In this document: in pieces, positions 17,904 to 26,115 of the stretch
Layout: each line of letters begins with the position of its first letter
Numbering within the stretch: the stretch's first letter is position 1
Assembly: GCA_036269435.1 (NCBI GenBank)
Contig: DATASA010000110.1
Span: 18,991 to 82,990 of the forward strand
Direction: 5' to 3'
Source of the DNA: CADCTB01 sp036269435
Lineage (GTDB): Bacteria; Actinomycetota; Acidimicrobiia; Acidimicrobiales; AC-14
Length of the DNA: 64,000 bases
Notes under the pieces: model-generated
What the model saw: the letters and a program-made list of their open reading frames with translations, nothing else
What the model was told of the DNA's origin: nothing
Database searches by the model: none
Program-made: the position numbers and the translations under genes

Positions 17904-19156
17904 CCGGTCGGCGCGCGGTCCAGGAGTCGCGACCCCGCACCGGGCGCATCGAGTGTCGGCGGAACGGCCGGCGGGCGGCGGCGGGCGGCATCGCGGTCGA
18001 TCCGCCGTGCGAGGTTCAGGGCCGGCCGTTCGACCGCGAACCAGCTCACGGACGCGAGCAGCATGGCCCCGACCGCGCCGGTGAGCAGCAGCCGGGTCAG
18101 GCCGCCGGAGAAGAACAGGGTGCCGGTGGCGTCGTACCAGAGCAGCAGCACGAACACGTGCCACAGGTAGACGCCATAGGAGACCTTCCCGGCGTAGGCC
18201 ATGGGCCTGCTCGACAGCAGCCGCTGGACGACGCCGTGATCACCCGGCGCGAACACCGCCGGCAGCAGCAGGAACAAGGCCGCGGCACCGTAGAGCGCCT
18301 GGGTGGCGAGGCCGACGCCGAGCCCGGGCAGCACGCCACGCGACACGCTGTAACGGCTGGCCACCAACCAGAAGCAGACCCCGGCCAGTGCCCACGATGC
18401 GGCCGAGGCCCAGCCCGCCCCCCTGCCAGCCGACCGCCTGTCGGCGCGGAGGGCGCTCCAGCTGCTGGCCACCGCCAGGCCCATGCCCAGGGCGAAGTAG
18501 TCGAGGTTGGCCGGCAGCCAGCGCAACGTCTCGGGGTGGGCGGGGAAGGCGTGGAACTCCCAGACGCGGAAGGCGACGCTGGCCCAGTACATCGTCGCCA
18601 ACCCGGCGATCTCGACACCCAGGACGCGCCAGTCGTCCCCGCCGCGGGCCAGGCGGCGGACGAGCAGCGCGTACAGCGGAAGGAAGGCGTAGAAGCTCAG
18701 TTCCGTGCACAGGCTCCAGGCCTGGGCCACGCCCCCCCAGAGATGCGCCGGGCTGTAGATCTGGAACAATCCGTAATAGACGAACGCGTCCCACACGTTT
18801 CTGATCTGGAGGGCGGCGGCGCCGAACACGACCACGATGACGGTGAGGGCCACCCAGTAAGCGGGAAAGATGCGAAGCGCACGGTGCCTGAAGTAGCGAC
18901 CCAGACCAGGCGAGGGATCTCCCGCCAGGTGGGACCAGACGAACGGGCGGTAGAGCAGGAAGCCCGAGATGAGGAAGAAGATCGCCACCCCGATGTCCAT
19001 GTGGTCGAAGTAGGCGCCGATGCTCGTGCGGTGGTCGCTGCCGGCCAGGTTGGCGGCGTGGTGAACGAGGACGGTGCCGGCGGCGATCGCCCGCAGGCCG
19101 TCGAATCCGCGAAAGTGCGGCCGTCTCCCGCTCGTGCCGCCGCTCGGTTGGCTCAA
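17900..19156 (-). CDS. Acyltransferase family 3 membrane protein (OafA-type)
   Basis: 418 aa. FRGFDGLRAIAAGTVLVHH with the conserved His pair, IFFLISGFLLYRPF, HRALRIFPAYW and YGVYLWHVFVLL are the family signatures; about ten membrane helices. Such proteins transfer acyl groups, often acetyl, to surface sugars. The only reasonable start is TTG 19156, nine bp from the divergent lipoprotein ATG. A TAGCAT nine bases upstream could be the -10 box of a near-leaderless message. Coupled downstream to the 615-aa membrane protein. Confidence 0.9.
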   Translation of the reverse strand: MSQPSGGTSGRRPHFRGFDGLRAIAAGTVLVHHAANLAGSDHRTSIGAYFDHMDIGVAIFFLISGFLLYRPFVWSHLAGDPSPGLGRYFRHRALRIFPAYWVALTVIVVVFGAAALQIRNVWDAFVYYGLFQIYSPAHLWGGVAQAWSLCTELSFYAFLPLYALLVRRLARGGDDWRVLGVEIAGLATMYWASVAFRVWEFHAFPAHPETLRWLPANLDYFALGMGLAVASSWSALRADRRSAGRGAGWASAASWALAGVCFWLVASRYSVSRGVLPGLGVGLATQALYGAAALFLLLPAVFAPGDHGVVQRLLSSRPMAYAGKVSYGVYLWHVFVLLLWYDATGTLFFSGGLTRLLLTGAVGAMLLASVSWFAVERPALNLARRIDRDAARRRPPAVPPTLDAPGAGSRLLDRAPTG

Positions 19157-19165
19157 GGTGGCCCG

Positions 19166-19678
19166 ATGCTAGGCCGCCTCTGCCGGCGCCTGTCGGCCCC
19201 GGTGCTGGCCGCGGCACTGTTCGGTGCGTGCAGCCCGACGCGAGCGCCGGCACCCGTGCCGCCCGCGCCCGCCGTCCAGGCGCTGGCCGGCGCGGTGGTC
19301 GACGGGATGCAGCGCCGCGGCCAACCGGTCGGCTTCGTCCTCCGGTACACGATGGCGACGGACCCCGACCATCAGCTCGGCCGCCCCGGCAGCTACGTCA
19401 GCAGGGCCGACTTCAGCGACACCCGTCTGGTGCCGGGGGGCAAGGGTGCGCCCTCCCGGGAGGATGCCAGCGGGTCGGTCGAGGTGTACGCGACGGTCGC
19501 CGAGGCCCAGAGCCGGTACGCCTTCTTCCAGGCCTTCGAGAAGGACGACAAGCTGATCCACGAGAGGGCGATCCTGGAGGGCGCGGTGCTGCTGCGCCTG
19601 TCGCAGAAGCTGAGCGGCCCCCAGGTGGACGGCTACGACGCCGCCTTGAAGACCGTCCTCGGCCTTCCGGCCGGCTGA
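19166..19678 (+). CDS. Putative lipoprotein of unknown function
   Basis: 170 aa. The start is fixed by AAGGTGG before ATG 19166 and by the lipoprotein signal LAAALFGAC. The mature part, about 140 residues, has no recognised domain; a segment SGSVEVYATVAEAQSRYAFF suggests a small alpha/beta fold that measures a quantity per unit length, as in lipoproteins of actinobacterial envelopes. Its last codons contain the first copy of a hairpin that is repeated twice more after the stop. Confidence 0.7.
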   Translation: MLGRLCRRLSAPVLAAALFGACSPTRAPAPVPPAPAVQALAGAVVDGMQRRGQPVGFVLRYTMATDPDHQLGRPGSYVSRADFSDTRLVPGGKGAPSREDASGSVEVYATVAEAQSRYAFFQAFEKDDKLIHERAILEGAVLLRLSQKLSGPQVDGYDAALKTVLGLPAG

Positions 19679-19728
19679 ATCATGCTCGGCCTTCCGGCCG
19701 ACGAGAGTCATGCTCGGCCTTCCGGCCG
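19658..19728. repeat. Three tandem hairpins between convergent genes
   Basis: The 16-mer CTCGGCCTTCCGGCCG occurs at 19,658-19,673, 19,685-19,700 and 19,713-19,728. Each can fold as TCGGCC-TTCC-GGCCGA or nearly so. The second and third copies lie in exact 24-bp units with a 28-bp period. The first is the 3' end of the lipoprotein gene. Location between two converging genes suggests a multiplied bidirectional terminator. Confidence 0.85.
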
Positions 19729-19733
19729 ACGGG

Positions 19734-20702
19734 TCAGGCGGATGCCGGCACGGGCGTGGGCCGGCGGGCGCCGACGAGGAAGGCCGGCGCGCCGAGCAGG
19801 CTCACGGTGATGCTCATCCCGTAGAGCAGCAGCCCGAGGCCGACGGCCTGGCCGGTGGCCACCCCGAGGGGCCGGAGCAGGACCACCAGCGCGCCCTCGC
19901 GCAGCCCCAGCCCCCCGATCGACAAGGGGAGGGCCTGGGCGATCGACACCACCGGGATGAACGCCATCATCGCCGTCCAGCCGACCGGCAGCCCGAGGGC
20001 GTGGGCGGCCATCCACGCGGCCATGACGACGCTCAGCTGGTAACTCAGCGCCGCGGTCATCACCGCGACGGCCAGGGCCGGGTGACGCCGCAGGCGGACC
20101 AGCCCCAGGTGCACGGTCAGGGCCAGGCCCATCCACCGGCGGGCTCCCAACCGCTCGCCGAGGCTCGGGTGGGCGGCCACGACGAGCAGCACACCCAGCG
20201 CACCCAGCGAGCCCAGCGACAGCACCACGGTGATGTGGCTGGCCGTTCCGAGGCGGAGCAGACCGGGGTTGGCCGCAAGGGCGACGAGGCTGATCAGGGG
20301 CAGCCCGACGAACCCGGTGAGCCGCTCGAGCACCACCGACGCGGCCGAGATCCTCCGGTGGCCGTTCTCCGCCGCCAGCCGGCTGGCCCGGAGCACGTCG
20401 CCGCCGACCGTCGTGGGCAGGAAGTTGGACACGAACAGGCCGGCCAGCGTGTGGGACACCAGCGCAGGAAGTCGCGCCCGCAGCTCGAGCGCGTGCAGCA
20501 TCTGCTGCCACCGCACGACCGACAGAATGACGGCTGCGACCGAGAAGGCCAGGGCGCCGAGCATCCAGAGCACCGAGCGCAGGTGATGGCTCGGGAACAG
20601 TGTGGACGGATGCAGCCGCGGCAGGACGACGGCGAGCATCGCCGCCGTCAACACGAGCCGGACGACCAGCCAGGCCCTGCTCTTGGTCCGCTCCGCCTTC
20701 AC
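19734..20702 (-). CDS. YbhN/UPF0104-type lysylphosphatidylglycerol synthase-like membrane protein
   Basis: 322 aa, about eight helices. GGDVLRASRLA, ERLTGFVGLPLI and the near-C-terminal IAQALPLSIGGLGLREGALV are hallmark segments of the LPG_synthase_TM family, whose members include flippase-domain and glycan-associated proteins. GTG 20702 overlaps the GT2-GT4 stop by GTGA, making it the last gene of the five-gene export operon. A lipid-linked-sugar flipping role is plausible but inferred from context only. Confidence 0.87.
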   Translation of the reverse strand: MKAERTKSRAWLVVRLVLTAAMLAVVLPRLHPSTLFPSHHLRSVLWMLGALAFSVAAVILSVVRWQQMLHALELRARLPALVSHTLAGLFVSNFLPTTVGGDVLRASRLAAENGHRRISAASVVLERLTGFVGLPLISLVALAANPGLLRLGTASHITVVLSLGSLGALGVLLVVAAHPSLGERLGARRWMGLALTVHLGLVRLRRHPALAVAVMTAALSYQLSVVMAAWMAAHALGLPVGWTAMMAFIPVVSIAQALPLSIGGLGLREGALVVLLRPLGVATGQAVGLGLLLYGMSITVSLLGAPAFLVGARRPTPVPASA

Positions 20703-22540
20703 CCCAACTCGAGGATGCGCTGCTTCACGCGGTCGGCGGTGTGCTCCATGCTGTACTTCGAGGCCACTTCCGCCGCCGCGGCGAGGCCCTTCTCGCGCGC
20801 CCGCTCCGGCTGCTCGTAGACCTCGCGCAGCAGGAACCGGAGGTGGTCCATGTCGGGCTCGGCCCAGTCGAACCCGTCGTACCAGAAGCACTTCGCTTTC
20901 GCCGGGACCATGGCCTTCACCTGCAGCGGGTAGCCGATCCCGTCGTGCAGGAAGTCGGCCGGGCCGCTCCAGTCCGTGGCGATCGTCGGGAGGCCGCAGG
21001 CCATCGCCTCCAGCACCGGCATGCCCCAACCCTCGCCTCTGGTCGGCAGCACGAAGCAGTCCGCCGACCGGTAGACGGATCCCATCTGGTAGCCGGCGAA
21101 CTCGGGGTTGACCATGGCGACGATGGGCGGGCCGGACCCCAGGTTCAGATTGGCGATCTCCCGGTACACGTCGACGCCCGGATCCCGGTTGTACACCGAC
21201 AGCAGCAGGAGCACGTCGTCGGTCTTCTTGAACTCCTCGGCGAAGGCCCGCAGGAGCAGCTCGGCCGCCTTGCGCTCACCCCACTCGAACACCGACAGGA
21301 ACGTGTACCGGGACGAGGGCCGGAACCCCTTGATGCCCGGGTGGAAGTAGTCGACGTCGACGCCGAGGGGCATGACCCGGATCGGCACCCGCACCCCGCT
21401 CTGGCGGAACGTCTCGACGTTGAACGAGGCCGGCACCCAGACCTCGTCCATGAGGTTGCAGCCGTCGACCCACTCCTGGGGCAGCCCGGACACCTCCAGC
21501 ATGGTCCAGCCCACCCGGCGCCGACCCTTCACGCCCTTGAACACGTCGGCCTGGCAGAACGCGACCTGGGTCACGTCGGTGCGAGCCTTGCGCTTGAGCA
21601 GGTCGTCGACGAGCAGGTGGTCGTTGGGGCCGTCGTCCTCGCCGTAGGCGTTGCGGTAGGCCACCCGCAGCCCGGCGAAGTGCATGGCGATCATGAGGTT
21701 GCGCGACTGCAGCGCGTAGCCGGGCGCCCGGTGCAGGATCGAGTGCCACACCACGTCGGCGTCGTAGCGCTCGTCGGCCAGCCACCGGCCCCACTTGCGC
21801 TGGAACACCTTGGCCGACCGGTTGAACAGCGACCAGAAGTCGACCTTGTTCTCGCGGGTCGTCACGTTGTTGGCGTGGGTCGAGGTGACCGCGCCGGTGT
21901 AGCGGACGCCGAAGCCGGCCCGCCGGGCGCGCAGGCAGTAGTCGGTGTCCTCGAAGTAGGCGAAGAAGTCCTCGTCGAGGCCGCCGATGCGGTCGATGCA
22001 CTCGTGGCGGAGATACACCTGGGCGAACACGACGCTCTCCACCGACCGGTCGCGGCGGGCCTGGTTGATGTCGAGCTCGAGGCCGCCCATCTGTTGGCCC
22101 CAGGGCGTCGAGGGCGGCATGTAGCTGCCCAGGTGGGCGATCCGGCCCTCCTGGCCCACCAGCCGCACGCCGACCACGCCGGTGTCGGCCACGGTGAAGG
22201 CGGCGTCCTGCAGCCTGGCCAGCCACGCCGGATCGGAGACCAGGACGTCGTTGTTCATGAGCACGACGTCCTCACCCGGAGCCTTGCGGGCGATCCCGAT
22301 GTTGCAGCCCTTGCTGAACCCCAGATTCGAGCCGTTGGTGACGAGGGTCAGCCCCTCGATCGCCCGCAGCCATTCGACGGTGCCGTCGGTGCTGCCGTTG
22401 TCGACGACGATCAGCCGCCACGCGGGGTGGTCCGTGCACGCCCGCAGCGCGGTGACGCACCGCTTGGTCCAGTCCAGGGCGTTCCAGGTCAGGATGACGA
22501 TGGCGACCGGGCGCGGCGGCCGCGACGGATCGTCGGTCAC
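20699..22540 (-). CDS. GT2-GT4 fusion glycosyltransferase
   Basis: 613 aa with two catalytic domains. Residues ~10-260 are GT2: VAIVILTWNALDWTKRCV, VVDNGSTDGTVEWL, DVVLMNNDVLV (DxD) and EDFFAYFEDTDYCLRARR. Residues ~330-610 are GT4: TFLSVFEWGERKAAELLLRA and PTRGEGWGMPVLEAMACG with the E-x7-E pair. Two linked transferases in an ABC-export operon could make a disaccharide repeat, as bifunctional enzymes of O-antigen systems do. GTG 22540 overlaps the methyltransferase stop by GTGA. Confidence 0.9.
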   Translation of the reverse strand: MTDDPSRPPRPVAIVILTWNALDWTKRCVTALRACTDHPAWRLIVVDNGSTDGTVEWLRAIEGLTLVTNGSNLGFSKGCNIGIARKAPGEDVVLMNNDVLVSDPAWLARLQDAAFTVADTGVVGVRLVGQEGRIAHLGSYMPPSTPWGQQMGGLELDINQARRDRSVESVVFAQVYLRHECIDRIGGLDEDFFAYFEDTDYCLRARRAGFGVRYTGAVTSTHANNVTTRENKVDFWSLFNRSAKVFQRKWGRWLADERYDADVVWHSILHRAPGYALQSRNLMIAMHFAGLRVAYRNAYGEDDGPNDHLLVDDLLKRKARTDVTQVAFCQADVFKGVKGRRRVGWTMLEVSGLPQEWVDGCNLMDEVWVPASFNVETFRQSGVRVPIRVMPLGVDVDYFHPGIKGFRPSSRYTFLSVFEWGERKAAELLLRAFAEEFKKTDDVLLLLSVYNRDPGVDVYREIANLNLGSGPPIVAMVNPEFAGYQMGSVYRSADCFVLPTRGEGWGMPVLEAMACGLPTIATDWSGPADFLHDGIGYPLQVKAMVPAKAKCFWYDGFDWAEPDMDHLRFLLREVYEQPERAREKGLAAAAEVASKYSMEHTADRVKQRILELG

Positions 22541-23745
22541 GGGCGGCGGGGGGTGGTGGCCACGGCGGCGAAATTCTGGGGCCCGAAGAGCACGCCGTTC
22601 AAGCGGTCGATGTTGGCCGCAACCGCCGCCCACCCGTCCTGCGCGACCAGCTCCGGGGGGAGATGTTCCAGGCGCACCCCGTCCTCGACCGGCAGCACCC
22701 GTTCGATCCGTACCGCTTCGAACCCGACCGCCTCCATCGCCCAGCGCAGGGCGTCGGGGTGGATGGGCCGGACATGGGTGAGGTCGGTGTAGAAGAACCG
22801 GGCGAAGATCGACAGGGCCTCCGGGTTGGGCGTCTCCATCACGATCACCCCGCCGGGCGCGAGCTTGCGCAGCGACAGCTCCAGCAGGCCCAGCAGTTGC
22901 GGGGTGTCCAGATGCTCGGCGACCTGGCTGCAGAAGATGCCGTCGACGGCGCCTGCCTGCAGGCCGCGCAGGTGGCTGAAGGCGTCGTCGAGCACCACCT
23001 CCATGCCCGCGTCGCGCACCGCCTCGACCATGCCCTCGTCCGAGTCGACCCCGTAGGCGGGCACGCCCGCGTCGCGAAGGAGGCTGAGGAACTCGCCCCG
23101 CCCGCACCCGATGTCGACCACCTTCCGGCACGGCTCGAAGTGGGGGAGGTAGACGCGCAGCATCTCCCGAACGTCGTCGGTGGGGCCGCGGTGGCGGTCC
23201 TCGAACGCCCGGTAACGCAGTGTCGTCCGGACGGAGGGCAGGTCGGCGATCGACGTGGGGCCGCCCGGTGCGCCGGCGCCCGCGCCGACCGGGGCGTTCG
23301 CCGTCCTCGTCGCCAGAGCGAGCAGGTCGGCGCGCAACAGGTCGACCGCGGCCTCCGTGCGGGCCTGGTCGAGACGGTTGTGCTCGATCTCGACGGTCAG
23401 CAGCTGGTCGTCGCGCATCCGGAGCCGCTCGACGATGTCGAGCATGGCGTGGTTGAACCGGCTCTGCTGCTCCATGATCGGCTTGATGTACCACCGCAGG
23501 CTGCGGCGCACGGCCCGCTTGGCCATGCGGACCACCGGGCCGACGACGGGCCGGGCCGATCCCGAGTGGAACTCGATCTCCAGGTCGGCCGGGCCGCGCA
23601 GATGGGCGGTGCCGAGGTCGCCGTGGCCGTCCGGGTCGACGAAGACCACCCGCTCCGTGTCGTCGTCCACGGGAGTCCGTTCCTGGCGGTGCAACGCAGC
23701 CTCGACCCGGGTCATCACCCGGGGGACGTCGGCGCCCCGCAGCAT
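22537..23745 (-). CDS. Coiled-coil methyltransferase of the export operon
   Basis: 402 aa. ATG 23745 shares its A with the upstream stop (TGATG). Residues 1-90 are a basic N-terminus, 95-150 a predicted coiled coil (FNHAMLDIVERLRMRDDQLL), and 209-400 a class I SAM domain: VVDIGCGRGEFLSLL, GVDSDEGMVEAV and IFCSQVAEHLDTPQLLGLLE. Methyltransferases with coiled coils next to Wzm/Wzt-type transporters include chain-terminating WbdD in E. coli. By analogy it may cap the glycan for export; this is inference, and no kinase domain is present. Confidence 0.85.
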   Translation of the reverse strand: MLRGADVPRVMTRVEAALHRQERTPVDDDTERVVFVDPDGHGDLGTAHLRGPADLEIEFHSGSARPVVGPVVRMAKRAVRRSLRWYIKPIMEQQSRFNHAMLDIVERLRMRDDQLLTVEIEHNRLDQARTEAAVDLLRADLLALATRTANAPVGAGAGAPGGPTSIADLPSVRTTLRYRAFEDRHRGPTDDVREMLRVYLPHFEPCRKVVDIGCGRGEFLSLLRDAGVPAYGVDSDEGMVEAVRDAGMEVVLDDAFSHLRGLQAGAVDGIFCSQVAEHLDTPQLLGLLELSLRKLAPGGVIVMETPNPEALSIFARFFYTDLTHVRPIHPDALRWAMEAVGFEAVRIERVLPVEDGVRLEHLPPELVAQDGWAAVAANIDRLNGVLFGPQNFAAVATTPRRP

Positions 23746-24968
23746 CAGGACCGCACCGTGGCCGGGGCGAGCGTCCAGTGGCCGTCGACGTGCACCATGC
23801 CGTCGCCTGCCGGCAGGGCGAGGTTCTCGGAGACGATGAACGAGTACTCCTGCTCCCGCCAGTCGTAGACCATGAGCCCGGTCGAATCGTGCAGCGCCAC
23901 GGTCAGCAGGTACAGGCCCGACAGCAGCGGCAGGCGGTCGACACGGAACTCGACCACACCGTCCTCGGTCGCCGGCAGCGGGATCTCGGCCTGCCCGGTG
24001 TTCTGCCCGAACACGTGGGCCAGGTCGCCGGCCCGGTACACGGCGACGCCGCACACGAGGTCGGCGACTGCCGCGCTGCATCGGTACTGCAGCCGCACGA
24101 CGAAGGGTTCACCGGTGTGGAACGCCACCGCGGCGCTGCCGTCATCGGCCCGGAAGCTCACGTCGGTGATGGTCGCCGCGGTGTCCTGCGCAGTGGCTGG
24201 CCCGCGCGAGGCGCGGCGGTGGCTGTCCTCGGCCGAGTCGGTGCGGACCTGGTCCTGGTAGCTGGCGATGACGTCGCGCGGCAGCCCCCGCTCACGGACG
24301 ACCCCCTCGTCGATCCAGCACGCCTCGGTGCACAGCGCCCGGATGGTGTCGATGCTGTGGGACACCATGACGATCGTGCGGCCCTCGGAGCGGAGCTGGC
24401 CGATGCGCTCGTGGCAGCGGAGCTGGAAGCTGGCGTCGCCGACGGAGAGGACCTCGTCGACGATGAGGATCTCCGGGTCGACGCTGATGGCGACGGAGAA
24501 GGCCAACCGGGCGTACATGCCGCTCGAGTAGTTCTTCACCGGCACGTCCATGAAGGCGGCGATCCCGGCGAAGTCCACGATCTCGTCGTACCGGCCGTCC
24601 ACGTCCCGACGGGTCTGGCCGAGCAGCGAGCCGGCGAGGAACACGTTCTCCCGGCCGGTCAGCTCGGGGTGGAACCCGGTGCCCAGCTCGAGCAGGGGCG
24701 ACACCGTGCCGTTGACCTCCAGCGCCCCCCGGTTGGGTTCGAGGATGCGCGCCATGACCTTCAGCAGGGTCGACTTCCCCGACCCGTTGGCGCCGATGAT
24801 GCCCATGGTGGACCCGGCGGGGACCTCGAGGTCGACACCCCGCAGGGCCCAGAAGTGGTCGTACCGGTTGCCGCCGGAGAGGACCCGCTCCTTGAGCGTG
24901 TGGGCCCGCTGGTGGTACATCCGGTAGCTCTTCCAGACGCCGGCGCAGCTGATGGCGAGGTCGGGCAT
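23745..24968 (-). CDS. ABC transporter ATPase, Wzt type with C-terminal glycan-binding domain
   Basis: 407 aa. Walker A GANGSGKS (59-66), Q-loop region LLELGTGFHPELTGREN, signature YSSGM (147-151), Walker B ILIVDEVLSVGD and switch H204. Residues ~265-407 are a beta-sandwich tail with LQYRCSAAVADLVCGVAVYR and PLLSGLYLLTVALHD, matching Wzt_C, which in O-antigen systems binds the modified chain end. ATG 24968 overlaps the permease stop (TGATG). Works with the permease to move an undecaprenyl-linked polysaccharide across the membrane. Confidence 0.93.
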   Translation of the reverse strand: MPDLAISCAGVWKSYRMYHQRAHTLKERVLSGGNRYDHFWALRGVDLEVPAGSTMGIIGANGSGKSTLLKVMARILEPNRGALEVNGTVSPLLELGTGFHPELTGRENVFLAGSLLGQTRRDVDGRYDEIVDFAGIAAFMDVPVKNYSSGMYARLAFSVAISVDPEILIVDEVLSVGDASFQLRCHERIGQLRSEGRTIVMVSHSIDTIRALCTEACWIDEGVVRERGLPRDVIASYQDQVRTDSAEDSHRRASRGPATAQDTAATITDVSFRADDGSAAVAFHTGEPFVVRLQYRCSAAVADLVCGVAVYRAGDLAHVFGQNTGQAEIPLPATEDGVVEFRVDRLPLLSGLYLLTVALHDSTGLMVYDWREQEYSFIVSENLALPAGDGMVHVDGHWTLAPATVRS

Positions 24969-25921
24969 CAGACGATCTCGGAGAACACGCGCTGCCACCG
25001 CCCGAACGCCCACGCGCCCACGGCCACCATCACCACGGCGGCGCCGGCGTCGTAGGCCAGCAGCCGCAGCGCCGGAGGATGGTCGAGCACGACGATGTTG
25101 CGGAACGAGACCACGAGCCCGGTGACCGGGTTGAGCTTGAGCAGCCGCACCAGCCCCGGGCGGCCGGCCACGAACTGCAGCGAGTAGATCACCGGCGTGC
25201 CCCAGAACCAGAGCTGCATGAACACGCCGACGAAGTGGGCGACGTCGCGCAGGAACACCGTGACCGCCGAGAGCAGCAGGGCGAAGCCGAAGGCCAGCAG
25301 GGCGGTGATGCCGACGATCACCGGCATCCAGACCAGGTCCACGCTGGGCAGCCCAAGGGAGACGATGGCGGCGGCCAGCAGCACCGAGAACTCGAACAGG
25401 AACGTCACCAGGCTCGACAGGACGGTGCTCAGCGGCAGGATGGCGCGGGGGAAGTACACCTTGTTCAGCAGGTAGCCCGCGCCGGTGACGCTGCCGGTCG
25501 ACGCACCGACCGCGGAGCTGAAGAAGTTCCAGATGGTCAGCCCGGCGAAGAAGTAGATGGCGAAGATCGGCTTCTGGCCGTCGGCGCGCGCCACGTCGCT
25601 CGCCGGCGACTGCTTGAAGATGAAGGTGAAGATGAACCAGTAGAGGGCGACGATCAGCAGCGGCGTGGCGAGGGACCACAGCATCCCGAGGAAGCTGCCG
25701 CGATGGCGCACCTTCAGGTCGCGCCGGACGAGGTTGGCGGTCAGCTCGCGGGCCCGCCACAGCTCGGCGACGGCGGCGACCAGGCCCTGGCGGGGCTGGG
25801 CCGGGGCGCCCGGCGCCGGCGGCGGAGGGCCGGTGACCTGCGGCGACGCGGCCGAGGGCCGATGCCGCGACGTGGTGCCAGGCGGTCGAGTCCGTCCGGC
25901 CACGCCCGTCTCGGACTTCAT
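24968..25921 (-). CDS. ABC-2 type polysaccharide export permease, Wzm type
   Basis: 317 aa from ATG 25921; the frame continues upstream but with no domain content. About 70 N-terminal residues rich in Pro/Ala/Gly precede the conserved LVRRDLKVRHRGSFLGMLWS amphipathic entry, followed by six helices and the LNPVTGLVVSFRNIVVLD motif of Wzm/TagG permeases. It is the first gene of the export operon. No clear ribosome-binding site, so a leaderless start is possible. Confidence 0.92.
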   Translation of the reverse strand: MKSETGVAGRTRPPGTTSRHRPSAASPQVTGPPPPAPGAPAQPRQGLVAAVAELWRARELTANLVRRDLKVRHRGSFLGMLWSLATPLLIVALYWFIFTFIFKQSPASDVARADGQKPIFAIYFFAGLTIWNFFSSAVGASTGSVTGAGYLLNKVYFPRAILPLSTVLSSLVTFLFEFSVLLAAAIVSLGLPSVDLVWMPVIVGITALLAFGFALLLSAVTVFLRDVAHFVGVFMQLWFWGTPVIYSLQFVAGRPGLVRLLKLNPVTGLVVSFRNIVVLDHPPALRLLAYDAGAAVVMVAVGAWAFGRWQRVFSEIV

Positions 25922-26115
25922 GACCACGGCCCACGACGTTAGCAGCCACGCCCGAGGTGGCCCGGGCCACCGCGGGCGCGCCGGAGCACGCACCAGCGCA
26001 TCGCGCGCCCGCACGGTGGACGATTCCCTGCCTGCTGCTACCGTAGCGGGGCACACGCCGTGTGGCTCGGGGGATGCTACTGGCGCTGCGGTGATCGTCC
26101 TGCGGAGGGAAAGCG
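25922..26115. promoter_or_regulatory. Divergent promoter region of the export operon and the B12-type radical SAM gene
   Basis: 194 bp between two start codons. On the plus strand, GGAGGGAAAG precedes ATG 26116. CTACCGTAG near 26,039-26,047 contains TACCGT, a possible actinobacterial -10 box. I see no convincing -35 box and no long inverted repeat. Any shared regulator is unknown. Confidence 0.4.

Noticed and set aside
19658..19728. CRISPR array
   Set aside because: Only three units, spacers of about 11 bases, and first copy is coding; it fits terminator hairpins.
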